DNA of 64,000 bases from Armatimonadetes bacterium CG06_land_8_20_14_3_00_66_21 (GCA_002779825.1 PEVN01000512.1:1-64000), one strand, 5' to 3'; shown: positions 8,675 to 20,303, counted from the stretch's first letter. Numbers and translations: made by a program. Notes: generated by a model from the sequence alone, not told the origin.

Positions 8675-9100
8675 CTACTCACGGACGAGGATCTTGAAGC
8701 GCTTGCCTTGCGGTGCTTCAGCGGCGATGGCTTTCACGTCCGGCAGCCGGCTCAACAACAGGAATCCACCGAAGGACAGCAGCGCGCCGAGGAGGATGGT
8801 CAACTCGAAGGCGATGATGGTGTAGGGCAGGATCGACACATTTGGCTTGCCGCCGGTGATCAGCCCGTAGCGCAGCGCGGTGTAGATCGTGAAGGCGAAC
8901 CCGAAGCCCCCGCCACTGATCGCGCCAATGTAGCTGAAGACCTTCAGCCAGCTAGGCTTGGACGACAGCAGATGCTCCGCCTCAGGCACCGGGAACGGCG
9001 TGCGCACCTCGAGGGTGTCTTTCGGCACGCCTTTCCTGACGAGGTCTTCGAGGGCTTGGACGAATTCGTGTTCGTCGTCGAATTCGAGTTGACGAGTCAT
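8675..9100 (-). CDS. actD: ActD, DUF3341 membrane subunit of alternative complex III
   Basis: 141 residues from ATG at 9100; a longer reading to 9514 is a shadow of actC. The N-terminal ~60 residues are soluble and acidic, followed by two hydrophobic helices (YIGAISGGGFGFAFTIYT and TIIAFELTILLGALLSFGGF). This two-helix plan with the GG-rich first helix is the DUF3341/ActD pattern. In alternative complex III ActD is a small subunit without cofactors that packs next to ActC. It is last in the respiratory operon, 95 bases after actC. Confidence 0.88.
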   Translation of the reverse strand: MTRQLEFDDEHEFVQALEDLVRKGVPKDTLEVRTPFPVPEAEHLLSSKPSWLKVFSYIGAISGGGFGFAFTIYTALRYGLITGGKPNVSILPYTIIAFELTILLGALLSFGGFLLLSRLPDVKAIAAEAPQGKRFKILVRE

Positions 9101-9195
9101 ACTCGGAACTCCCAATGGGTCCCCGCTGCGTAATGGACGCCACCTGGCCGGCAATGCGTGGGCGTGGGCGCCGAGCACTACTGGAGGAGCGGCGG

Positions 9196-10536
9196 TCACT
9201 TGGCTTGCCGCGCCTCCGCCTGCGCATGCTCTTCCTCGATCTCGGTGATCGACAGCACCGGTAGCACCTTGCAGAACAGCAGGAACAGCATGAAGAACAT
9301 GCCGAAGCTGCCGACGGTGATGCCGATCTCGGTGAGGGACGGCTTGTAGTTGCCCCAGACATACGGGTTGAAATCGCGGGCCAGCGAAGAGACGATGATC
9401 ACGAAGCGCTCGCACCACATGCCGACATTGACGAAGAGCGAGAGCACAAACAGAAAGGCAACGTTCTCGCGGAGCCGCCGGAAGAAGATCCCCAGCGGCA
9501 GGAGCACATTGCACAGCACCATCCAGTAGAAGCCCACGCGGTACTCGCCGAAGGCGCGGAACAGGAAGTGCCCTTTCTCGTAGACGCTGCCGCTATACCA
9601 CGCCATGAAGAACTCGACCCCGTAGGCATACCCGACGATCAACGAGGTCAGCAGCAGGAGTTGGGCGAGGCTCGCCAGGTGCTTGACGGTGATGTACTCC
9701 TCGAGCTTCAGGATCTTGCGCATGGGGATGACCAGCGTCAGGACCATTGCGCAGCCCGAGAGGATCGCGCCAGCGACGAAGTACGGGGCAAAGATGGTGG
9801 TGTGCCAGCCGGGGACGATGCTCATGGCGAAGTCCCACGAGACGACTGAGTGGACCGACACGACCAACGGCGTGGCGAAGGCAGCCAGGACGATGTAGAG
9901 CTGGTGGTAGTGCTTCCACTGTCGCGGCGTGCCGTTCCAGCCAAGGGACGCGATGCCGCAGATCCAGCGTCGGATGCCGGTGGCGCGGTTCCGGGTGATG
10001 GCGAGGTCGGGGATCAAACCGACGTAGAAGAACACGGCGCTGACGGTGAAGTAGGTACTCACCGCGAACACGTCCCAGACCAGCGGCGACTTGAAGTTGA
10101 CCCAGAGCTGCCGGCCGTTGGGATAGGGGAACAGCCAGTAGGCGAACCACACGCGCCCGAGGTGGATCAGCGGGTACAGCCCGGCGGTCATCACCGCGAA
10201 CACCGTCATCGCTTCGGCGGCGCGATTGAAGCGACTGCGGAACTTCGCCCGAAACAGAAACAACACGGCGGAGATCAGCGTGCCCGAGTGCGCGATACCG
10301 ACCCAGAACACGAAGTTGGTGATGTAGACACCCCACCCGACGGGGTTGTTGATCCCCGCCATGCCCATGCCCTTCATGATCTGGTTCGCCCAGGCGGCCA
10401 TGCCGCAGGCGAACACCAGTGCGCAGAACGCCACTGCCCCGAGATAGAAGAGACCGGGCTTCTTTATCGGGGCAAGGACGTCGCGCTCGACTTGCTCGGC
10501 GAAGACGACTGGTTGGGGTGTGGGTTGGGCTGCCAT
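9196..10536 (-). CDS. actC: ActC, NrfD-like quinol-oxidising membrane subunit of alternative complex III
   Basis: 446 residues from ATG at 10536 (MAAQPTPQP). The frame is open to 10608, but that extension would be Gly-Pro-Met repeats encoded by the 9-nt spacer repeat. About ten transmembrane helices; NrfD/PsrC-type features include WGVYITNFVFWVGIAHSG in the N-terminal half and GHFLFRAFGEYR near the end. ActC and ActF are the homologous integral subunits; ActC contributes the main quinol site and delivers electrons to the ActB clusters. No clear Shine-Dalgarno precedes the start (the upstream bases are CCTCC-rich, the complement). Confidence 0.93.
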   Translation of the reverse strand: MAAQPTPQPVVFAEQVERDVLAPIKKPGLFYLGAVAFCALVFACGMAAWANQIMKGMGMAGINNPVGWGVYITNFVFWVGIAHSGTLISAVLFLFRAKFRSRFNRAAEAMTVFAVMTAGLYPLIHLGRVWFAYWLFPYPNGRQLWVNFKSPLVWDVFAVSTYFTVSAVFFYVGLIPDLAITRNRATGIRRWICGIASLGWNGTPRQWKHYHQLYIVLAAFATPLVVSVHSVVSWDFAMSIVPGWHTTIFAPYFVAGAILSGCAMVLTLVIPMRKILKLEEYITVKHLASLAQLLLLTSLIVGYAYGVEFFMAWYSGSVYEKGHFLFRAFGEYRVGFYWMVLCNVLLPLGIFFRRLRENVAFLFVLSLFVNVGMWCERFVIIVSSLARDFNPYVWGNYKPSLTEIGITVGSFGMFFMLFLLFCKVLPVLSITEIEEEHAQAEARQAK

Positions 10537-10552
10537 GGTGGGAGGAGGCTGG

Positions 10553-10615
10553 ATGGGAGCGATGGGACAAATGGGACCCATGGAGACCATCCGTCCTATG
10601 ACTCCCACAGGTCCT
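10553..10615 (+). repeat. 9-nt periodic repeat tract between actB and actC
   Basis: Seven imperfect 9-nt units: ATGGGAGCG, ATGGGACAA, ATGGGACCC, ATGGAGACC, ATCCGTCCT, ATGACTCCC, ACAGGTCCT. The first units are near inverse complements of the last, so the tract can also fold back on itself. Because the period is three codons it keeps reading frames open and would extend actC artificially. Similar tracts occur at 13584, 17774, 18622 and 20309. Confidence 0.75.
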
Positions 10616-10621
10616 ATGCTT

Positions 10622-13567
<2,946 letters not shown>

Positions 13568-13583
13568 TCGGAGGGCTCCGGAA

Positions 13584-13610
13584 GGACCTCTGGGACCTCT
13601 GGGACCTGAA
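13584..13610 (+). repeat. 9-nt tandem repeat upstream of actB
   Basis: Three 9-nt units, GGACCTCTG, GGACCTCTG, GGACCTGAA, lie between the actA stop and the actB start. Same period and GGACC core as the other tracts in this operon. Confidence 0.7.
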
Positions 13611-13628
13611 CGACTCATGGAGCGACGA

Positions 13629-14168
13629 TCACTTGTGGCAGGTGTAGCAGTCGACCGACGCCCCGTTCTGTCGGTGGCAGGAGACGCACCAGCCCATGGT
13701 CAACGAGCGCACTTGGCGGACGGTGGTCATCTCTTTGACTTGACCGTGGCACTCCTTGCACAGGTCGTTGGGCTGGATGCCTCTGTTGGTCTGGAAGAAC
13801 TTCACATGGCGCTTGTGGCTGAAGTACACGAAGGGCGGCAGGTTGTGCACTTTGCTCCACGGGATCGGCGCTTCGTTCTTCCAGTACTTGGTCAGCTTCT
13901 GGACGCCGGGCCGGTCGGTGGCCGCGCTCTCGTGACACGACATGCACTTGCTCATTGGCGGGATACCGGCGTGTTTGCCTTTGTCGACGTACTGGTGGCA
14001 GTCGGTGCACTTCAACCCGACGACCTGCACGTGCTTGACATGCGGGAACTCGATGGGCTGCACAGGCTTGCTCTTGTAGTCGTGCCAATAGGCCTTCAGT
14101 CCCAGCGTCGCCACCAACGCCAGGCTGAAGTACCCCGTGAGCACCGCCCCGCCGACGCGTTTGATCAT
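13629..14168 (-). CDS. actA: ActA, pentaheme c-type cytochrome of alternative complex III
   Basis: 179 residues. An N-terminal signal anchor (GGAVLTGYFSLALVATLGL) precedes five CXXCH heme-c motifs: CTDCH, CMSCH, CKECH, CVSCH and CYTCH. This matches ActA, which receives electrons from the ActB iron-sulfur clusters in the periplasm and passes them to a monoheme cytochrome c or directly to the oxidase. The start overlaps the upstream membrane cytochrome gene (ATGA), so the two are translationally coupled. The overlap supports joint assembly. Confidence 0.93.
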   Translation of the reverse strand: MIKRVGGAVLTGYFSLALVATLGLKAYWHDYKSKPVQPIEFPHVKHVQVVGLKCTDCHQYVDKGKHAGIPPMSKCMSCHESAATDRPGVQKLTKYWKNEAPIPWSKVHNLPPFVYFSHKRHVKFFQTNRGIQPNDLCKECHGQVKEMTTVRQVRSLTMGWCVSCHRQNGASVDCYTCHK

Positions 14169-15586
14169 TTGGCTTGTCCTGCTGTAGCCGCTGGGCTAGT
14201 GGGTTCGGGGACAGCGTTGGGCTGCGCTGGTGTCGCTGACTTGGTTTGTTGGCTTGACTCGCCGCCGCCCGGCTTCACGGGCGCGGTCCCCCCACCCACT
14301 TGCTGCAGCACGTAGGTCGCAACATTGCGGATGTCTTTGGCAGATAGCCCCAGCTTCGGCATGTTGGGGAAGTCGGGCTGGATCTTCCGCGGGCTGGTAA
14401 CGAAATCGATAAGGCCCTGCGGGTTGCCGGCGTACTTCTTCGCCGCCTCGCCCAGCGGCGGGCCGACGACCTTCTTGTCGAAGGCGTGACAGGTTGAGCA
14501 GACCTTCTTGAAGACTTGCTCCCCCAAGGTCCCGTCGCCAGCGGCGCTGCCGCCTTCCGCCTCTTCCATGGCGGCTTCGTACTTGGCCAACGCCTCTTCC
14601 CTTTCGGCGTCCATCTGCGCGACAAGGAGGGCGTTCTCTTCGGTGAGCGCGGTGGCGCGCGCCCCGCTGTCCTGCACGAACACCGTCACGACAGCGATCC
14701 CCAACAGCACCAGCGCTTGCACGCCGACGCGAGGGCGGGCTTCAACGTCGGTGATCACGCTCCACAGCTTGTGGGCACCGAGGCACAGGAACACGAGGCA
14801 GACCAGAATGGCGTTGTAGAACCCAGCCGATCGCGCAACTACAGGGGTGTGAACCGAGTGGAATGCCATCAGCAGCGGAAGCCCCATCGAGGCACCCAGC
14901 GCATGGGCGGCGCCGTGCTTCCGCAAGGTCGCAACGAACTGCGCGTCGTCTTCGTCGTCCGGGTTAGGCGTCAGCAGCACGAGCCGGACACCGACGGCAA
15001 TCCCGGCGAAGCAAAGGAACTGCAGGAACTTGGCGAGTGCGTGCCAGGAGAACATCACCTGGCACGGCAGCACCATGAACCGCCAATACTCGGGATCGTA
15101 CAACAGCGAAATGCTCCCGATGAACACCAGGTAGGTGGCCAGGAACACGCCCAACGCAGCCAATGCCAGCGGCAGGCGCTTCAGGACGGAAACGTCTGCC
15201 TGCACCGTCTTTGCGTACGCGTGCAGCAGACCGAAGGCGACGACGGCGCCCCCGAGAACCAGTGCCACAAACCGCACAGGATTGTGGGCGAAGTCGGGTA
15301 CGATCTGCGCGCACGTGAACAGGATCACCGGGATTGGCAGGATGCCGAGGGTGAGCATGGCCGCCGGCGTGCCGAGGGTCTCCATGACGACTCGCCGCGC
15401 AGCGCGCCGCGCGAACGCGTCGCCGTTCGCCACAGCGAATCCGCTGAACAGCACCGACAACGCGGTGCCCCCAACCACCAGCCCGACGTAGAGGACGTGC
15501 ACCAGCAGCACTGCAAACAGAACGAAGTGCAGCAGCGCGAGGTGCTCGCTGGTTGGGTGGGCGATGAGTTTGTTGAGAGAGTCCAT
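14165..15586 (-). CDS. Polytopic membrane domain fused to a monoheme cytochrome c, probable ActE equivalent
   Basis: 473 residues. The first ~300 residues hold about eight hydrophobic helices with several membrane-placed histidines (LLHFVLF, LLVHVLY, LLHAYAK, FSWHALAKF, FHSVHTP). A Glu/Ala-rich linker, possibly coiled coil, follows, then a class-I cytochrome c domain with CSTCH and a distal methionine region (PNMPKLGLS), and a disordered Pro/Thr/Ser tail. Canonical operons encode ActE as a small monoheme cytochrome c; none is seen here, so this fusion probably replaces it. The histidines could bind b hemes, but that is inference. No Shine-Dalgarno is obvious. Confidence 0.8.
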   Translation of the reverse strand: MDSLNKLIAHPTSEHLALLHFVLFAVLLVHVLYVGLVVGGTALSVLFSGFAVANGDAFARRAARRVVMETLGTPAAMLTLGILPIPVILFTCAQIVPDFAHNPVRFVALVLGGAVVAFGLLHAYAKTVQADVSVLKRLPLALAALGVFLATYLVFIGSISLLYDPEYWRFMVLPCQVMFSWHALAKFLQFLCFAGIAVGVRLVLLTPNPDDEDDAQFVATLRKHGAAHALGASMGLPLLMAFHSVHTPVVARSAGFYNAILVCLVFLCLGAHKLWSVITDVEARPRVGVQALVLLGIAVVTVFVQDSGARATALTEENALLVAQMDAEREEALAKYEAAMEEAEGGSAAGDGTLGEQVFKKVCSTCHAFDKKVVGPPLGEAAKKYAGNPQGLIDFVTSPRKIQPDFPNMPKLGLSAKDIRNVATYVLQQVGGGTAPVKPGGGESSQQTKSATPAQPNAVPEPTSPAATAGQAK

Positions 15587-15591
15587 GGGGA

Positions 15592-15619
15592 GCTGTCAGC
15601 GGTCAGCTATCAGCAACTA
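15592..15619 (+). repeat. Heptad repeat between ctaB and the membrane cytochrome c gene
   Basis: Four imperfect 7-nt units, GCTGTCA, GCGGTCA, GCTATCA, GCAACTA, fill almost the whole spacer, ending just before the ctaB stop at 15621-15623. Confidence 0.6.
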
Positions 15620-15620
15620 G

Positions 15621-16484
15621 TTACGGCCGAAGGGCGCCGGTCAGCAACAGCGTGCAAACAACCACACCGGCGTAGAGATTCATCTGCCGGAAGCCGAAGT
15701 TCGCGGGCAACGGCTGGTGGGGCAGCTTCAGCAGTTCTGCGGCGGCGGCGGTGAGCCAGAGCCCGGCGCCGAGCAGCACCCAAACCAGCAGGTACGAGTG
15801 CACCGAGGCGTACACCGGGATCAGCAGGCAGCACACGGCGGCGGCGACGATCCAAGCAAAGGTCGTGCGGGCCAACTGGGCGGCGGTCAGGCGCGTGGTC
15901 AGCGACGGCAGGCCGGCCCGCTGGTAGTCCTCGCCGTGATGCAACAATAGCAACCAGAAGTGCGGCACTTGCCAGAGGAAGAAGAACAGCCCGATAGCCC
16001 ACAGAGCGGGGCTGAGCAAGCTGCCCCCGGCGGCGGTCCAGCCGACGGCCGGCGGAACCGCGCCGATCAGCGCGCCCGGAATCGCCGCAAACGCCGTGCG
16101 CCGTTTCAGCGGCGTGTACACGGCGTTGTACCAAACCGCGGCCGCAACTCCGAGACCGGCCGGCAGTGCTCCGCAGCCAAGGAACAGCGTCACAGTCCCA
16201 AGCCCCAGCAGTGCCGCGATCAGTGCTGCCGCGTGCTGCAGTCGCACCGTTCCCAGTGCCAATGGCCGCGAAGCGGTTCTGGCCATCTGCCGGTCCAAGT
16301 GTCGTTCTTGGTACTCGTTGAGCGCACACGCTCCGCAGGCCAGTAGGAGAATGCCGCCGGCAACTGTAGCGGCAGCGGCGAGGGCCTCGCTGTCCCGCAA
16401 GAGGGCGCCCATCCCTGCAGACAACGCGCCCAAGAAGGCGATCCGGGCCTTTGTCAGTTGTGCCAGGCTGCGGAGCAGTTGCAT
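15621..16484 (-). CDS. ctaB: Heme O synthase (protoheme IX farnesyltransferase)
   Basis: 287 residues, about nine transmembrane helices. The first prenyltransferase motif reads NEYQERHLDRQMARTASRPL, with the Asp, Arg and Thr of the UbiA family; the second lies near HHGEDYQRAGLPSL. It transfers a farnesyl group to heme B to make heme O, the precursor of heme A for the caa3-type oxidase encoded next door. No ctaA (heme A synthase) is in the window, so the oxidase may use heme O or ctaA may be elsewhere. It lies 19 bases after the coxB stop. Confidence 0.95.
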   Translation of the reverse strand: MQLLRSLAQLTKARIAFLGALSAGMGALLRDSEALAAAATVAGGILLLACGACALNEYQERHLDRQMARTASRPLALGTVRLQHAAALIAALLGLGTVTLFLGCGALPAGLGVAAAVWYNAVYTPLKRRTAFAAIPGALIGAVPPAVGWTAAGGSLLSPALWAIGLFFFLWQVPHFWLLLLHHGEDYQRAGLPSLTTRLTAAQLARTTFAWIVAAAVCCLLIPVYASVHSYLLVWVLLGAGLWLTAAAAELLKLPHQPLPANFGFRQMNLYAGVVVCTLLLTGALRP

Positions 16485-16503
16485 GGATGAATCCGGGACT
16501 GCG

Positions 16504-17469
16504 CTACTTGAGCGTCTTCAGGTATGCCAAGAGGGCGGTGGTCTCTTTGTCTGTGAGCTTGGGAGGGGACATCCGCGGCTGGAAGCCCTTCACGATCTCC
16601 GCCTCGGGCGCAGCGATGGACTTTCGCACATAGGCTTCGTCCGCCACCACGGTCTTCGGTTTGCCACCGACAAGGACTGTCACTTCCCGGCCGAAGAGCC
16701 CCTTGAACGTCGGTCCGGTCAGCTTCGTGCCGTCGCGACTGTGGCACGCAAAACAGCCGTTGCGGTTAGCGAGGGCCGCCCCTTCGGCGACGAGTGGGTC
16801 GGCCTTCTCGGCCTCCATGGGCTTCGCCGCCGCCGGCGTCGATGTCGCACTCGCAGCAAGCGACGGCGCCTTGCTCTTGTACCAGCGGGTGAACTCCGCC
16901 TCAGGCATCACGATGACCTTTGACAGCATCTTTGAGTGGTCGACGCCACAGTACTCGGCGCACATGAGGTCGAACTCGCCCAGCGAGGTTGGTTCGAACC
17001 AGGCCACGTTCTCCTTGCCGGGGACCACGTCTTTCTTGATCCGGAAGGCCGGCACGTAGAAGCTGTGAATGACATCGTTGGAGCGAAGCAGCACCTTCAC
17101 CGGCTTGCCCAGCGGCACCCGGAGCACGTCGGTCTGGAGGCCGTTCTCATACGCGAAGCTCCAGCGCCACATCATCGCGGTGACCTTCACCGCCATGGCG
17201 TCCTGGGGGACGTTGCGCATCGTCCGGTACCCGAGGAAGCCGTAGTAGAACATCACCATCACAATGGCCAGGGGGATGACCGTCCAGAGAACCTCCAGCC
17301 AGGTGTTGCCCTCAATGTCCGTCGGCGTCGGGTTCCGCTTGTGGTTGTACCGGATGACGAAGTAGCTCATCAGCCCGGTGATCGCCACCAGCAGAAGCGT
17401 CGAGACGCCGACGATGAAGTAGAAGGCTGCGTCAACTTGCGAGGCGACTGTTGACGACTGCGTGAGCAT
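16504..17469 (-). CDS. coxB: Cytochrome c oxidase subunit II with fused heme-c domain (caa3 type)
   Basis: 321 residues. Two N-terminal transmembrane helices are followed by the cupredoxin domain. The CuA ligands are visible: the His of IHSFYVPAFR and the CAEYCGVDHSKM block, supplying two Cys, Glu, His and Met. A C-terminal cytochrome c domain has CFACHS for heme attachment and a Met-containing distal loop (RMSPPKL). This makes a caa3-type subunit II that can accept electrons directly from ActA or the membrane cytochrome. GAGG precedes the ATG by 7 nt. Nine bases separate it from coxD. Confidence 0.95.
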   Translation of the reverse strand: MLTQSSTVASQVDAAFYFIVGVSTLLLVAITGLMSYFVIRYNHKRNPTPTDIEGNTWLEVLWTVIPLAIVMVMFYYGFLGYRTMRNVPQDAMAVKVTAMMWRWSFAYENGLQTDVLRVPLGKPVKVLLRSNDVIHSFYVPAFRIKKDVVPGKENVAWFEPTSLGEFDLMCAEYCGVDHSKMLSKVIVMPEAEFTRWYKSKAPSLAASATSTPAAAKPMEAEKADPLVAEGAALANRNGCFACHSRDGTKLTGPTFKGLFGREVTVLVGGKPKTVVADEAYVRKSIAAPEAEIVKGFQPRMSPPKLTDKETTALLAYLKTLK

Positions 17470-17478
17470 GAAGGGACC

Positions 17479-17775
17479 TCACCTGAAGGAAACGTCCAGA
17501 AACGTGATGCCGATGAAGACTGCGAGCGTAACGGCCGCAATGAGCAGCACGTTGCGGTAGAGCGGCTCGTCGTACCTGAGATGCATGAAGATGGAGAGCA
17601 CCAGCCCCGTCTTGCAGGAGGCGATGAGCAACGCCGCCAGCACATTGAACTTGCCGAAGTGGATGCCGGCCGTCGCTAACGTCAGCGCGGTCAGCAGGAG
17701 CAGCGCGCCCCAGATCAGGAAGTAGGTGCTGTACGGCACGAGGTGCTGTTCAGTTGTGTGATCAGAGGCGTTCAT
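17479..17775 (-). CDS. coxD: Cytochrome c oxidase subunit IV-like small membrane protein
   Basis: 98 residues with three hydrophobic helices, the second containing the typical ALLIASCKTGLVLSIFMHL stretch of the CtaF/COX4 prokaryotic family. It probably stabilises the subunit I/III interface of the oxidase. Position between coxC and coxB fits. No Shine-Dalgarno is evident; the 9-nt repeat runs right up to the start codon. Confidence 0.88.
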   Translation of the reverse strand: MNASDHTTEQHLVPYSTYFLIWGALLLLTALTLATAGIHFGKFNVLAALLIASCKTGLVLSIFMHLRYDEPLYRNVLLIAAVTLAVFIGITFLDVSFR

Positions 17776-17809
17776 CGGGTCGTATCGGTCCCATGGGTCC
17801 CATGGTCTT
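17774..17809 (+). repeat. 9-nt periodic repeat between coxC and coxD
   Basis: Four units, ATCGGGTCG, TATCGGTCC, CATGGGTCC, CATGGTCTT, bridge the coxC stop and the coxD start. Same GGTCC/ATGGG family as the tract at 10553-10615. Confidence 0.65.
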
Positions 17810-18602
17810 AGCTAACCAGATACAGCAACGGGAACAGGAAGATCCAGATGACGTCCACCAAGTGCCAGTACAGCCCCGCCAGCTCCAGCCCGCCGTAGTC
17901 GGCGTACGTGACGTTCTCCGGCGAGGCGTGCAGCTTGAGGCTCACGGACACCTCCCGAACCGAGTCGTCGATCAGATCACCGGTCCAGAGGCGCTGACCC
18001 TGATCGTTGGTTAGCGTAACGCGGCCGCCGCGCAGCTTGTTGAGTTCGTCCGGCAGTGCCCATCGCTCAACCCGCTCCGGCTTTCGCGCGATGACGATGG
18101 CCATCCAGGCGAGCACAGCCATGCCGACCAGCACGTGGAACCCGTGCAGCCCGGTCATGGAGTAGTACAGACCGTAGAACACCTGCTCGCCGGAGGATTG
18201 CTCGCCAAGGGCAGGGGAATTGGGGAAGATGCCGTGGTGCATCTTCGCCGTCCACTCGAAGTACTTGTTCACCATGAACAGAGCGCCCAGGGCGATGGTC
18301 GCGAGCAGGCAGCCCAGCGCGACCTTCTTCTGCCCGCGCTGCAGGGCCCCGATGGAGAGCGCCATCGTCAGGCTGCTCGTCAGCAGGATCGCCGTGTTCA
18401 AGGTGCCGATCAGCACATTGAGCTGCAGCGCCGCGTGGTGGAACTCCGTTGGGTTTTTCGCGCGGTACACCGAGTACAGCAGGAACAACCCACCAAACAA
18501 CAGCAGTTCCGTCAGCAGGAACAGCCACATGCCGAGCTTGGAGCCGATGGAGTCGGTGTGATGCTCGTGTTCGAGGGAGAGTTGTGCGGTGGCTTCGGCC
18601 AT
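17808..18602 (-). CDS. coxC: Cytochrome c oxidase subunit III
   Basis: 264 residues from ATG at 18602 (MAEATAQ); the frame upstream is repeat-encoded. The family features are present: KLGMWLFLLTE near the N-terminus, then WTAKMHHGIF and GLHGFHVLVGM, with a final YWHLVDVIWIFLFPLLY helix. An extra soluble segment of roughly 50 residues (ERWALPDELNK to VTYADYGG) is inserted before the last helix, longer than in standard CoxC. It is a non-catalytic subunit that stabilises subunit I. No Shine-Dalgarno precedes the start; reading follows coxA after a 9-nt repeat tract. Confidence 0.93.
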   Translation of the reverse strand: MAEATAQLSLEHEHHTDSIGSKLGMWLFLLTELLLFGGLFLLYSVYRAKNPTEFHHAALQLNVLIGTLNTAILLTSSLTMALSIGALQRGQKKVALGCLLATIALGALFMVNKYFEWTAKMHHGIFPNSPALGEQSSGEQVFYGLYYSMTGLHGFHVLVGMAVLAWMAIVIARKPERVERWALPDELNKLRGGRVTLTNDQGQRLWTGDLIDDSVREVSVSLKLHASPENVTYADYGGLELAGLYWHLVDVIWIFLFPLLYLVS

Positions 18603-18621
18603 GGTTTGGGCGAGGGGAGCT

Positions 18622-18675
18622 ATGGGACTCATGGGACCTGTAGGTCCCATTCTTCCTATCCAGTCCTATCCAGCC
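18622..18675 (+). repeat. 9-nt periodic repeat between coxA and coxC, touching the coxA 3' end
   Basis: Six imperfect units, ATGGGACTC, ATGGGACCT, GTAGGTCCC, ATTCTTCCT, ATCCAGTCC, TATCCAGCC. The last unit encodes the final residues and stop of coxA, so the tract has invaded or grown from the gene end. Confidence 0.7.
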
Positions 18676-20303
18676 CCCTCCAGTCTCCTGAAGTCATACG
18701 GCCCGGAATCCACTCTGGGGATCTCGTGGAAGTTCTCCAGCGGTGGCGGAGAACTGGTCTGCCACTCCAGAGTTGCGGCTCCCCACGGGTTGGCTTCGGC
18801 CTTCTCGCCGTGCTTCATGGAGCGGATCAGGTTGTAGGCCATCACGATGAGGCCGGCGACGAGAATCCAGGAACCGATGGTCGAAGTCAGGTGATACGGA
18901 TGGAACCGGGGCAGATAGTCGTAGTAGCGGCGAGGCATGCCCAGCCAGCCCATCACCAGCATGGGGAAGTACAGCGTGTTGAACCCGACAAAGATGGTGG
19001 CCATGGCGACGTAGGCGAGCTTCCGGTTGTACATGCGGCCGAACATCTTCGGGAACCAGTAGTGCACCGCCGCGAAGAACGCTATGCCGGTTCCGCCAAA
19101 CATGACGTAGTGGAAGTGCCCCACGACAAACGCCGTGTCGTGGATTTGCACATCCACGGACAGGGCGCCGTTCATCAGGCCGGTGAACCCACCGATCATG
19201 AACAGGAAGATGAACATCAAGGCGAACATCAGTGGCGGCTCGGGATGGATCGACCCCTTGTACAGCGTCGACACCCAGTTGAACACTTTGATGGCGCTGG
19301 GGATGGCGACGACGAAGGTGAGGAACGAGAAGACGATTCCGGCCAGGTCGCTCTGGCCGCTGACAAACATGTGGTGCCCCCACACCAGTGACCCAAGCCC
19401 GGCAATGGCCATGCTCGACATCGCGATGGCCATGTAGCCGAACACCGTGCGGCGCGCGAAAACCGGGATGATCTCCGTGATGGCGCCCATGGCCGGCAGG
19501 ATCATCACGTACACCGCGGGGTGCGAGTAGATCCAGAACAGGTGCTGGTAGAGAATCGGGTCGCCGCCCTTGGCCGGATCGAAGATGCCGACGCCAAATA
19601 CGCGCTCCAGCATGACCAGCAACAGCGTGATGCCCAGCACGGGCGTCGCCAGGATCTGCACCCAACCCGTGGCGTAGAGCGACCAGACGAACAGCGGCAG
19701 TCGCCGCCAGGTCATGCCGGGCGCCCGCAACCGGTGAACGGTCGTCACGAAATTGATCCCCGTCAGAATCGACGAGAACCCGAGGATGAACGCACCCAGA
19801 ATCGCCATGGTCACGTTGGTGTTCGTGCGCATGGCGTAGGGCACGTAGAAGGTCCAACCGGTGTCGGGCGGGCCGCCCATGGTGAAGAGCGAGACAACGG
19901 CGGTCACTGCCCCGATCATGTAGAGCCACCACGAGAGCAGGTTCAGCTTGGGGAAGGCGACATCCTTCGCCCCGATCTGCAGCGGCAGCAGGAAGTTCCC
20001 AAAACACGCCGGCAGCCCGGGCACGATGAACAGGAAGATCATGATCACGCCGTGCACCGTGAAGCACGCGTTGTACATCTGCGGCCCCATCAACTGCCGC
20101 CCGGGCGCGATCAACTCCAGCCGCATCAGCACACCGATGAGGGCTGCCACGGAGAAGAACGAGAGCTGCCCTGCCAGGTACATCAGACCGATCCGCTTGT
20201 GGTCGGTCGAGAAGAGCCAGGATAGGAGGCCCGAGTACTTGTTGCCCGACTCCTCGTAGAAGCTCAGTTCTTCGTGTGTTGTCGCAGTGGCTTCGACTGC
20301 CAT
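18666..20303 (-). CDS. coxA: Cytochrome c oxidase subunit I (heme-copper oxidase, A2-like)
   Basis: 545 residues, about twelve to thirteen helices. Metal ligands are visible: heme a His in FTVHGVIMI, CuB His in YSHPAVY and WGHHMFVSG, and the paired His of GHFHYVMFG. The YSHPAVY motif, with the tyrosine that cross-links to CuB-His but Ala in place of the usual Glu, is the A2 subfamily signature. The K-channel Lys is present in SAIKVFNW. It reduces oxygen to water and pumps protons. AAGGA lies 9 nt before the ATG. It stands upstream of coxC, coxD and coxB, not in the usual B-A-C order. Confidence 0.96.
   Translation of the reverse strand: MAVEATATTHEELSFYEESGNKYSGLLSWLFSTDHKRIGLMYLAGQLSFFSVAALIGVLMRLELIAPGRQLMGPQMYNACFTVHGVIMIFLFIVPGLPACFGNFLLPLQIGAKDVAFPKLNLLSWWLYMIGAVTAVVSLFTMGGPPDTGWTFYVPYAMRTNTNVTMAILGAFILGFSSILTGINFVTTVHRLRAPGMTWRRLPLFVWSLYATGWVQILATPVLGITLLLVMLERVFGVGIFDPAKGGDPILYQHLFWIYSHPAVYVMILPAMGAITEIIPVFARRTVFGYMAIAMSSMAIAGLGSLVWGHHMFVSGQSDLAGIVFSFLTFVVAIPSAIKVFNWVSTLYKGSIHPEPPLMFALMFIFLFMIGGFTGLMNGALSVDVQIHDTAFVVGHFHYVMFGGTGIAFFAAVHYWFPKMFGRMYNRKLAYVAMATIFVGFNTLYFPMLVMGWLGMPRRYYDYLPRFHPYHLTSTIGSWILVAGLIVMAYNLIRSMKHGEKAEANPWGAATLEWQTSSPPPLENFHEIPRVDSGPYDFRRLEGAG

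Noticed and set aside
14516-15754. A 412-residue plus-strand open frame opposite the membrane cytochrome gene
   Set aside because: Composition is Gln/Arg/Glu-rich shadow of the real minus-strand gene, with no motifs; the minus strand has heme and helix motifs.
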